Positions 1 through 6,062 of a DNA stretch of 14,959 nucleotides are shown piece after piece. Numbering within the stretch: the first letter of the stretch is position 1; every line of letters starts with the position of its first letter. The notes below the pieces were generated by a model. It saw only the letters and a program-made list of their open reading frames with translations, did not search any database and was not told the DNA's origin. Both the position numbers and the translations under genes were made by a program. Source of the stretch: CAG-1000 sp964545285 (GTDB lineage Bacteria; Bacillota_I; Bacilli_A; RF39; UBA660); the NCBI GenBank assembly GCA_964545285.1, contig CAZJEW010000027.1:1-14959 (forward strand), written 5' to 3'.

Positions 1-38
1 GCAATAACGATTCCAAATAACATTTTATTTCTTTTCAT
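1..38 (-). CDS. 5' end of an exported or membrane protein (partial)
   Basis: Only the first 12 codons are inside the window; the gene continues past the left edge. They read MKRNKMLFGIVI, a short basic stretch followed by hydrophobic residues, as expected for a signal peptide or membrane anchor. A weak purine-rich site (TAAGG) lies just before the ATG, and a TATAAT box lies at 61-66. The reading frame is supported by these signals and by lying downstream of, and on the same strand as, the envelope gene cluster. Function cannot be told from so few residues. Confidence 0.55.
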   Translation of the reverse strand, partial: MKRNKMLFGIVI

Positions 39-60
39 ACCTTACCTATCTTTCATATTT

Positions 61-66
61 ATTATA
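61..66 (-). promoter_or_regulatory. candidate -10 box for the gene at the left edge
   Basis: A perfect TATAAT on the minus strand lies about 22 bases upstream of the ATG at 38, in the short gap after the lipoprotein stop codon. No good -35 hexamer is seen 16-18 bases further upstream. In such AT-rich DNA this could be chance, or it could add an internal start to the envelope operon. Confidence 0.35.
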
Positions 67-84
67 CTATATTTTAATTTTTTT

Positions 85-756
85 TCATATCTTTTTTAAA
101 AAACGTTTATTAAGAATAAAATATGCTACTATACCTAAAATAATAACAATACTAATTGAGATAATTTTTATAATACTAATATTATTACTAATGGTATTAT
201 TTTTACTTATAGAAAAATGAATATCATTATCATTAGAATTAATCTTCCATGAATATTTGCCATTATTATTTGAATCAGCATTATTATTAACCATTTTATG
301 AGGTGAACTTATAATTAGAGTTGCATCCTTACATATACTTGTTCCAGATAAGCTATAATAATATATTTCATCATTTTCTATTACATTAAAGTTTTCAAAA
401 CAATAATTTAGAATATAGTTATCTTTAAAGTTAGAATAATCATATGCGTATTTATATTTAGCATCGTATACATTGTTATTTGATGATGATTCAGTTTGCG
501 TATAATTAGCGGGATTGTCATTATTAAATGCTTTTAAAGAATTATTTATATCATTTTTAGCACTTGATATAAACATGTCATTTGTAATAGTATCTATATC
601 AGGTGATATATTGTTTTTATAATAATTTTTGTAATCTTCTAATATAAATGAAATAGATACATTAGAAGCAATATCATTTTCATTAAAATCGTATTCAAGT
701 TTTAACTGACATCCTGTTGCTAAAAACAATGTAAGTATTAAAATAAGTTTTTTCAT
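85..756 (-). CDS. lipoprotein with C-terminal membrane helix, LppM-like
   Basis: The 223-residue product begins with a type II signal peptide: MKK, a hydrophobic core, then LATGC with Cys16 as the likely lipidated residue. The start at 756 was chosen over an upstream in-frame ATG (798) because AAGGAG sits six bases before it and the signal peptide begins there. The middle is Asn/Ser/Tyr-rich and contains a segment (HKMVNNNAD...GKYSW) resembling the end of LppM/DUF3153-type domains; that match is from memory and tentative. About 20 hydrophobic residues near 195-216 followed by NKRFLKK form a C-terminal membrane helix with a basic cytoplasmic tail. The mature protein would therefore be held by a lipid at one end and a helix at the other. 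It follows the peptidase gene by 14 bases and is probably co-transcribed with it. The function is unknown. Confidence 0.8.
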   Translation of the reverse strand: MKKLILILTLFLATGCQLKLEYDFNENDIASNVSISFILEDYKNYYKNNISPDIDTITNDMFISSAKNDINNSLKAFNNDNPANYTQTESSSNNNVYDAKYKYAYDYSNFKDNYILNYCFENFNVIENDEIYYYSLSGTSICKDATLIISSPHKMVNNNADSNNNGKYSWKINSNDNDIHFSISKNNTISNNISIIKIISISIVIILGIVAYFILNKRFLKKI

Positions 757-770
757 ATATTTCTCCTTTT

Positions 771-1811
771 TTATGCTTTTGAATAAGCTGCTGCCCAACG
801 AAATCCTCCATATACACTATAAATACTATCTATAGAATATTCACCTGACTTCCTTCTTCTATCTGCCCATCCTGCGAAAGGATCTAATAATATAACTGTA
901 TCACTATTCCCACTAGGAGCTAACACAATATAATGTCCTGGAACTAATACAATAACGGGTTTAGAAGCATTTAAAGCATTCATTATTTGTTGCTTACTTG
1001 AAGATATTACTTCAGCTTTTAGTCCATAATTAGCCATATTACTAGCATTAGTCAAATCAGAAAAAGATGCTGCTCCATATCCTTTTGCAGAAGGAATAGG
1101 ATATCTCATAAACGAAACAACTGTGTAAGGATTAATTGACATATCTTTATTAAGACCAGCAGCTATCATAGCAAAAGAAGTATAACCACAAGATGATGAA
1201 CAAAAAGTAGATCCTCCACGAGAATCATATACAATATTTTTCCATCTTGAATCACATTGATTATAATAAGGTATATTTAACAAGTTTGATACATAACCAC
1301 TAGAACCGCCACTTCCACCAATCATTGCTGCCTCTTCTTGTGCTTTTTTAGCAGCTTCTTCCTCAGCCTTTTTTGCTGCCTCTTCTGCTTTTCTTTTTTC
1401 CTCATTTAATTTTCTTTGTCTTTCAGCTTCTTCTTTAATTGATTGTCTTTCTTTTTCTAGCTTTTCTGCTATTAATTTATTTCTTGCATCTTCTTCTTCT
1501 CTTAATGCCATCACACTTGCTCTAGTTGCTTTATTATAGCAGTTAACAAATTCTCCTGCGTTATTCGATGCAACTTTCATAACTACATTTACTAACATAG
1601 GTACTAATAATACTATAACAGTAGCTTCACTTCTTCTAACAAAATTTTTTAAAGCATCTCTAATTGCACTTTCTTTTGATTTTGATACAGCACCTAAAAA
1701 ATCTATCATTCCAAATACTATAAGAAGTATTGGTGCAATGACATAAATTATATCTACTACAACTTTTAAATAATAAAGTATAGTTAAAGTTAATATATTA
1801 TCACAAGTCAT
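771..1811 (-). CDS. membrane-tethered C39-like cysteine peptidase fusion
   Basis: The 346-residue product has three parts. Residues 13-40 and 63-82 are two membrane helices joined by a strongly basic loop (KSKESAIRDALKNFVRR), a layout resembling VirB2/TrbC-type small membrane proteins. Residues 100-163 are a charged Glu/Lys/Ala coiled coil, then a flexible GGSGGSSG linker. Residues 178-345 look like a Peptidase_C39_2 papain-fold domain, with Gln185, Cys208 (SSSCGYTSFAM), His293 (PGHYIVL) and Asp310 (LLDPF) as the expected oxyanion and catalytic residues. By the positive-inside rule the basic loop is cytoplasmic, so both ends, including the peptidase, would be outside. Substrates could be proteins or wall peptides. 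The gene lies 19 bases after thioredoxin, with AAGG as a slightly distant ribosome site. Domain identities are inferred from motifs. Confidence 0.82.
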   Translation of the reverse strand: MTCDNILTLTILYYLKVVVDIIYVIAPILLIVFGMIDFLGAVSKSKESAIRDALKNFVRRSEATVIVLLVPMLVNVVMKVASNNAGEFVNCYNKATRASVMALREEEDARNKLIAEKLEKERQSIKEEAERQRKLNEEKRKAEEAAKKAEEEAAKKAQEEAAMIGGSGGSSGYVSNLLNIPYYNQCDSRWKNIVYDSRGGSTFCSSSCGYTSFAMIAAGLNKDMSINPYTVVSFMRYPIPSAKGYGAASFSDLTNASNMANYGLKAEVISSSKQQIMNALNASKPVIVLVPGHYIVLAPSGNSDTVILLDPFAGWADRRRKSGEYSIDSIYSVYGGFRWAAAYSKA

Positions 1812-1830
1812 ACTATTAATGCCTTACTAT

Positions 1831-2124
1831 TTATAATTTTTCTATTATTTCTTTAAATTCTTCTGCTGAATGAAATCCAACTAATTCTTTTATCATTTTT
1901 CCATCCTTAAAAAATATTATAGTTGGTATACTCATTACCTTATATTCATTAGCTAAATCATCGAATTTATCTACATTTATTTTAATAATATCAATAAGTT
2001 TATCCAAACTTTCTAATACAGGATGTAACATCTTACATGGGCCACACCAATCTGCATAAAAGTCTACTAAATGTGTTCCGTTTTCTATTAAATCATTTAA
2101 ATTGTTTTTTTCTAAATATTTCAT
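1831..2124 (-). CDS. trxA: thioredoxin
   Basis: A 97-residue single-domain thioredoxin, a cytoplasmic dithiol-disulfide oxidoreductase. The active site WCGPC is at residues 26-30, preceded by the usual VDFYAD strand. The cis-proline loop is SIPT with Pro67, and the C-terminal FFKDGK...LVGF strand and helix are present; the length is slightly below the usual 105. There is no signal peptide. Its ATG overlaps the stop codon of the upstream cvpA-like gene by one base (TAATG). The nearest AAAGGA site is about 14 bases away, so translation probably depends on coupling to that gene. The electron donor (thioredoxin reductase) is not in the window. The position between envelope genes is unusual but does not by itself show a special role. 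Confidence 0.95.
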   Translation of the reverse strand: MKYLEKNNLNDLIENGTHLVDFYADWCGPCKMLHPVLESLDKLIDIIKINVDKFDDLANEYKVMSIPTIIFFKDGKMIKELVGFHSAEEFKEIIEKL

Positions 2125-2789
2125 TAATAATTTATTTTTCCTTTCTCAATTAATATATCTAAATTTTCTTTACTAATTATTTCATATTTCAAAAATACAT
2201 CTACAGCAGCTTTATTATATTCATCTGTGTTATTACTTCCGTATTGTACTCTTAATTCATCTAACTCTTCAATTGCACTCCTAGTATCTTCTATAGAATC
2301 ACTTAGTAATGGTGTTTTATCCAAAATAAAGTTTGCTAATTTTGATTCTTCAACTCCTGTAATATTTATAAATGGTTGATTAAACAAAAATAAGAAAATA
2401 AATATAATAATATAACTTTCAATGAATCCTATTATTGCTCCACCTATTGATGAAAAAAATCCTAATATAACAGTAGCTTTTAATATTTTTTCAAGTAATC
2501 CTGTTACTTTTAATATTATCCTCAATATTAAATATAATATTGAAAAAATTAATATAAATGCTATAAATTCATATAATATTATATTAAATATTGGTGCTGT
2601 TCCATGTAATGAAAAGAATGGTAATGTTTTATAAAAAAATGCTGATACAGGATTTTTTAAATAATATGATGCAACAAGTATTGCAACAATACCTACCAAT
2701 AAAACTACTGATTTAATTAATCCCCTTTTTAATCCTCCAATAACTCCTACAATTAAAATAATTATAATTACTGCATCTAAAATATTCAT
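2124..2789 (-). CDS. cvpA: CvpA family membrane protein
   Basis: A 221-residue protein with an N-terminal four-helix membrane region (about residues 3-19, 26-43, 66-93 and 109-136) and a soluble acidic C-terminal tail. The opening LDAVIIIILIVGVIGGLKRGLIKSV is typical of the CvpA family, named for colicin V production in E. coli; its Bacillus relatives are poorly characterised. The start at 2789 is set by a consensus AAGGAGG six bases upstream; a longer in-frame reading from 2843 would overlap the preceding gene. That ribosome site covers the stop codon of the surface protein gene, and the stop of this gene overlaps the thioredoxin start, so the three genes are one translational unit. The role here is likely at the cell envelope, but the biochemical function is unknown. 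Confidence 0.85.
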   Translation of the reverse strand: MNILDAVIIIILIVGVIGGLKRGLIKSVVLLVGIVAILVASYYLKNPVSAFFYKTLPFFSLHGTAPIFNIILYEFIAFILIFSILYLILRIILKVTGLLEKILKATVILGFFSSIGGAIIGFIESYIIIFIFLFLFNQPFINITGVEESKLANFILDKTPLLSDSIEDTRSAIEELDELRVQYGSNNTDEYNKAAVDVFLKYEIISKENLDILIEKGKINY

Positions 2790-2799
2790 CGATTCCTCC

Positions 2800-4335
2800 T
2801 TAATTTGTAATTTTATATGGTGTTGAGGTAGTACCATCACCACTAATCAATGATGTTGTAGATTTTAATGTAATAACAGGTCTTAAATAATATGTCGTAT
2901 TTACTGGGGAAGTTGATAAACTACCTGAACTAATATAATAATTATAAGCTGAAGTAGAATAATAGTATGCTGGAGTCATTGTCCAATAATTGTAACCATT
3001 ATTTAAATAACTATCAGAATAAGCAGTACTTTTAGTATAACCTGCTAAAACAGCTTCATCTGCAGTTATTAATCCTATTGGTTGAGATATTGTTCCAGAT
3101 ATACCTCTTTCGTTACTTACAGTTAATATATCCTTTTTATTATTACAATTTAAATCTGGAGTACTCGTTGTATTTATATTTATATTATAGTATGAAGAGT
3201 ACCCTGTATTATTATTTGAATATCCGGTAATTCCATATAATATACTATTATTTGTAAAAGTATGAGTCTTTCTATTATTACAATATACTGAATCATCAAT
3301 ATAACTTGAATAACTACTTAAAGTTGATGAATACCAATTTTCTAATGCTGTTTTAATTGTGCTATTATTAGTATTTGCATGTTCAGAATTATATGTAGAA
3401 CTATTTGGAGAGCCATATTTATATCCAACATAGGCATTATATGTAGAGTTTGAATTAAATACTGTAGAAGATACATTAGTTGTACTCTCTGTAGTATTTA
3501 CACAAGTTTCATTTGGAGATTCACCAGTAGGTTCCCCATTATAAATCATTCTTATACCTAAATCTTCTGTTGTTCTAATTATTTTCCAACATTTATCAGC
3601 AAATAATACATTATTAGTATTTGTAGCATCTCCTCTATAATAATATATTGTTGTACCATCTATTGAATTATTAGTTGAATAAATACCGTTAGAAGAAGGA
3701 ATAACAGAATAATCTAATGAAGCACTATTAGTTATGGTACTACCTAAAATAGTATAGCCTAAAGTACCTTGTGAATAACCATATCTATTGTTTAAACCTG
3801 TTCCAACATGTTCAGATGATATAATATTTATTTTAGCTGAAAAGGTTTTATTCATATTATTTGATTGATCTTCAGTTGTTTTTAAAAAAGTAACTATTAA
3901 AGTATATACTTGTGTAACACCAGCATCAATTTTAATATCAGCAGCAATCATAGAATTTGTAATAGTAGGAATAACCGTTTCATTTCTATTTGCTCCATTA
4001 TTTGTACTACTTAATGTAAAAACTAAATCATCAGGATTTCCAAAATTATTAACTAATTCGGTTAATTCAATGTTATAATAAGCAGAATAACTACTGCTAT
4101 TAGCAACACTAAAAGTTTTAGTAATATATTCACCTGTATATGCATTTACTAATGTTACATTACTTGTATCAGTATATGTAATACTAATATCATCATTTAA
4201 AGCATTAACAGACATATTATTACCAGTACCTGTAATATTTAATGAAAAATATGCATATGTAGCAGCAATCATAGCCATTGCAACTAATACTATTCCAATT
4301 GATGATATTATAATAATCGTATTGTATTTTTTCAT
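2800..4335 (-). CDS. TasA/camelysin-like surface protein
   Basis: The 511-residue product starts with MKKYN and a 20-residue hydrophobic segment followed by ATYAYFS (25-31), the pattern at the end of camelysin/TasA-type signal sequences. Residues 40-175 look like a beta-sandwich typical of such exported proteins. The C-terminal half is rich in Tyr, Ser, Asn and Thr and has the marks of a surface domain often repeated in uncultured gut Bacilli: KCWKIIRT...IRMIYNG (248-267), NYWTMTP (449-455) and YLRPVITLKS...GDGT...PYKI near the end. It is probably secreted and surface-bound. No LPXTG sorting signal and no signal peptidase gene are visible. GAGGT precedes the ATG, and a strong promoter lies upstream. 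It heads the envelope operon. Adhesion or matrix function would be a guess. Confidence 0.8.
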   Translation of the reverse strand: MKKYNTIIIISSIGIVLVAMAMIAATYAYFSLNITGTGNNMSVNALNDDISITYTDTSNVTLVNAYTGEYITKTFSVANSSSYSAYYNIELTELVNNFGNPDDLVFTLSSTNNGANRNETVIPTITNSMIAADIKIDAGVTQVYTLIVTFLKTTEDQSNNMNKTFSAKINIISSEHVGTGLNNRYGYSQGTLGYTILGSTITNSASLDYSVIPSSNGIYSTNNSIDGTTIYYYRGDATNTNNVLFADKCWKIIRTTEDLGIRMIYNGEPTGESPNETCVNTTESTTNVSSTVFNSNSTYNAYVGYKYGSPNSSTYNSEHANTNNSTIKTALENWYSSTLSSYSSYIDDSVYCNNRKTHTFTNNSILYGITGYSNNNTGYSSYYNININTTSTPDLNCNNKKDILTVSNERGISGTISQPIGLITADEAVLAGYTKSTAYSDSYLNNGYNYWTMTPAYYYSTSAYNYYISSGSLSTSPVNTTYYLRPVITLKSTTSLISGDGTTSTPYKITN

Positions 4336-4359
4336 ATATACCTCATCTACTCTATATAC

Positions 4360-4388
4360 ATTATATTATTATTATAAACTTTTTTCAA
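4360..4388 (-). promoter_or_regulatory. sigma-A type promoter of the envelope operon
   Basis: On the minus strand TTGAAA (4388-4383) is separated by exactly 17 bases from a perfect TATAAT (4365-4360), 24 bases before the start codon of the surface protein gene. This is the best promoter upstream of the leftward cluster, and no clear terminator interrupts the five genes that follow. Confidence 0.8.
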
Positions 4389-4394
4389 TAAAAA

Positions 4395-4423
4395 TTGAAA
4401 TAAATAATATTTTTTGATATAAT
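4395..4423 (+). promoter_or_regulatory. sigma-A type promoter of def
   Basis: TTGAAA (4395-4400), a 17-base spacer and TATAAT (4418-4423), with TG one base before the -10 (extended -10). Transcription should start near 4430, so the GTG at 4431 is too close to the RNA end to have a ribosome site. This supports the ATG at 4446 as the def start. The -35 box is back to back with that of the leftward promoter. Confidence 0.82.
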
Positions 4424-4445
4424 ATCGCATGTGGAGAAAAGATTT

Positions 4446-4997
4446 ATGTTTAAAGAAAATGATATATTAAATGAAAGAACATCAAAAATATTAAGAGAAG
4501 CTTCTGAAGAAGTTAAATTCCCTATGAATAAAGATGATAAAGATTTAATGGAGAATATGATTCAATATTTGAGATTAAGTCAAGATGAAGAATATTCTAA
4601 AAAGAATTGTATTAGAGCTGGAATGGGATTAGCTGGAGTACAACTTGGAATTAAAAAAAGATTCTTCGTAATATGTTATAAAATGGATGATGGAACATTT
4701 GTAGAATATAAAGTTGTGAATCCAAAAATAATATCTCATTCAGAAGAAAGAATATATGTTGAAGAAGGAGAAGGATGTTTAAGTGTTACCCATGATGTAG
4801 AAGGAATAGTACCTAGATACGCAAGAGCCACAATTGAGTTCTTTGATGATAATGGTAATAAAATTACAGAAAGAGTTCGTGAAGAAATATCAGTTGCATT
4901 TCAACATGAAATAGATCATTTAAATGGAATAATTTATATAGATAAAATAGATAGAAAAAATCCTTTTAAAGACAAAGATTCTATGAGAGCAATTTAA
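4446..4997 (+). CDS. def: peptide deformylase
   Basis: Removes the N-formyl group from nascent polypeptides at the ribosome exit; a metal-dependent cytoplasmic enzyme. The 183-residue length suits the Gram-positive class. All three family motifs are visible: GMGLAGVQLG (residues 59-68, canonical GxGLAAPQxG, with Gln66 kept but Ala-Pro replaced by Gly-Val), EGCLS (109-113, Cys111 metal ligand) and HEIDH (154-158, catalytic Glu155 and two His ligands). The ATG at 4446 follows GGAG by nine bases. A GTG at 4431 would add five residues but coincides with the predicted transcription start, so it is rejected. The gene is apparently a single-gene transcript, closed by a hairpin directly after the stop. 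Methionyl-tRNA formyltransferase is not nearby. Confidence 0.95.
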   Translation: MFKENDILNERTSKILREASEEVKFPMNKDDKDLMENMIQYLRLSQDEEYSKKNCIRAGMGLAGVQLGIKKRFFVICYKMDDGTFVEYKVVNPKIISHSEERIYVEEGEGCLSVTHDVEGIVPRYARATIEFFDDNGNKITERVREEISVAFQHEIDHLNGIIYIDKIDRKNPFKDKDSMRAI

Positions 4998-4999
4998 TT

Positions 5000-5034
5000 A
5001 AAATAAAGAAATAAAAAACTCTTTATTTTTTTTT
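5000..5034 (+). terminator. Rho-independent terminator of def
   Basis: A ten-pair stem (5000-5009 with 5020-5029) encloses a ten-base loop and runs into a T-rich stretch ending at 5034. The stem has only one G-C pair, so it is weak, but its position just after the def stop and the T run fit an intrinsic terminator. Confidence 0.55.
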
Positions 5035-5050
5035 ATTAATGTTATATAAT
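5022..5050 (+). promoter_or_regulatory. weak promoter for the 5068 gene
   Basis: TATAAT at 5045-5050 lies 17 bases after TTTATT (5022-5027), a poor -35 that falls inside the def terminator arm. The start codon is 17 bases beyond the -10. The -10 is perfect; the -35 is not convincing. Confidence 0.4.
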
Positions 5051-5067
5051 TATCATAGGAGAAGAAT

Positions 5068-6018
5068 ATGAAGCGAGGTAATTCTATAAGAATGATATTT
5101 TGGGGTACTTTAGCAGTTGTTTCATTAATTGCTGGAATATCCGGATTGTTTTTATTTAAATCTGGTCACGGTGCAATAGGATCAATCATGAAAGAAACAA
5201 AGCCGTTAGTTGAGACATTTAATAATCTAAAAAAAGTTAAATCAAGATTAACAAATGGTATTGAAATAGTTGCTAAAGCTAAAGATGATGGAATAATAGT
5301 ATCTTATGATGTTTCATCAATAGATTCTAATGGATCAAAAGCACAATTTACATATAAATATTCATTAAATGCTGGTACTAGATTACTTACTATGAAATAT
5401 AATGTTGTTGATGAAAGAATTGCTAATTTAATGAATTCATATATGATAGATGCCGTTGCTGTATCTCTTGGATATAAAGAAGATGAAGTATTTGAAAAAT
5501 TTGAAATGAGTGATTTTGAGAATACTACTCCAAAACAAGGTGTAAATATTAAAACTGTAGATAACGTAACTACTGTAATTATAAATATGGATAGTTGCAT
5601 ATTAGATGCAAATATTGAAATTAATGATATAAGTGATTTCTTAACTTATGAAGAAGCTAAAAATAATTTCTTAGGTATGTCTAATAATACAAATGTTGTC
5701 GTTTCAACCGAAGACGTTATAATTCATTTAAATATGTATGAAACTTATTATTCAATATATATAAGAGATAATAGTGAAATATATTCTGAAGCAATGTATA
5801 AATCAATAGAATCAATAATTAACGTATTATCTGGAGATGAAGTTTTAAATGAATTTGTAACATTAAGTCCTACATTTGATAATATAGATAAAGAAAGTGA
5901 TAGTATTAGTATTATATATGATTCTAGTGGTGCAAATGCATATACTGAATTTCCTGATACTAATAAGATACTTCAAGTTAATGTTAAACTTAATAATATA
6001 AATGAAAATCAACAATAG
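5068..6018 (+). CDS. membrane-anchored protein of unknown function
   Basis: I do not recognise this 316-residue protein. Residues 1-8 are basic (MKRGNSIR), residues 9-31 form one membrane helix, and the remaining 285 residues look like an extracytoplasmic soluble region, acidic and rich in alternating beta-strand-like segments (VDNVTTVIINMD, DVIIHLNMYETYYSIYI). There is no lipobox Cys and no sorting signal, so it is probably a type II membrane protein. The start is supported by AGGAG seven bases upstream. It lies alone between the def terminator and its own terminator, whose stem overlaps the last codons. A long reading on the opposite strand (5304-5600) is a shadow. Partner and function are unknown. 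Confidence 0.75.
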   Translation: MKRGNSIRMIFWGTLAVVSLIAGISGLFLFKSGHGAIGSIMKETKPLVETFNNLKKVKSRLTNGIEIVAKAKDDGIIVSYDVSSIDSNGSKAQFTYKYSLNAGTRLLTMKYNVVDERIANLMNSYMIDAVAVSLGYKEDEVFEKFEMSDFENTTPKQGVNIKTVDNVTTVIINMDSCILDANIEINDISDFLTYEEAKNNFLGMSNNTNVVVSTEDVIIHLNMYETYYSIYIRDNSEIYSEAMYKSIESIINVLSGDEVLNEFVTLSPTFDNIDKESDSISIIYDSSGANAYTEFPDTNKILQVNVKLNNINENQQ

Positions 6019-6033
6019 TTGATTTTTATTTTT
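6005..6033 (+). terminator. terminator overlapping the end of the 5068 gene
   Basis: A perfect nine-pair stem (6005-6013 with 6018-6026) and a four-base loop that includes part of the TAG stop, followed by a T-rich tail to 6033. The left arm encodes the last residues of the protein. Confidence 0.75.
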
Positions 6034-6037
6034 GAAC

Positions 6038-6062
6038 AAAAAAATTAACTAATCAAAGTTAA
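6038..6062 (-). terminator. terminator of smc
   Basis: On the minus strand TTAACT (6062-6057) pairs with AGTTAA (6050-6045) around a six-base loop, followed by seven Ts (6044-6038). The stem starts in the last codon of smc and includes the stop. It is short, but the T run is good. Confidence 0.55.

Noticed and set aside
771..798. Upstream in-frame ATG at 798 for the lipoprotein
   Set aside because: It would add 14 residues before the signal peptide and overlap the peptidase gene; the AAGGAG site points to 756.
4431..4445. GTG at 4431 as the def start
   Set aside because: It coincides with the predicted transcription start and has no ribosome site, while the ATG at 4446 has GGAG nine bases upstream.
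5304..5600. Minus-strand reading inside the 5068 gene
   Set aside because: No ribosome site, and the plus-strand gene has a full promoter, start and terminator context.
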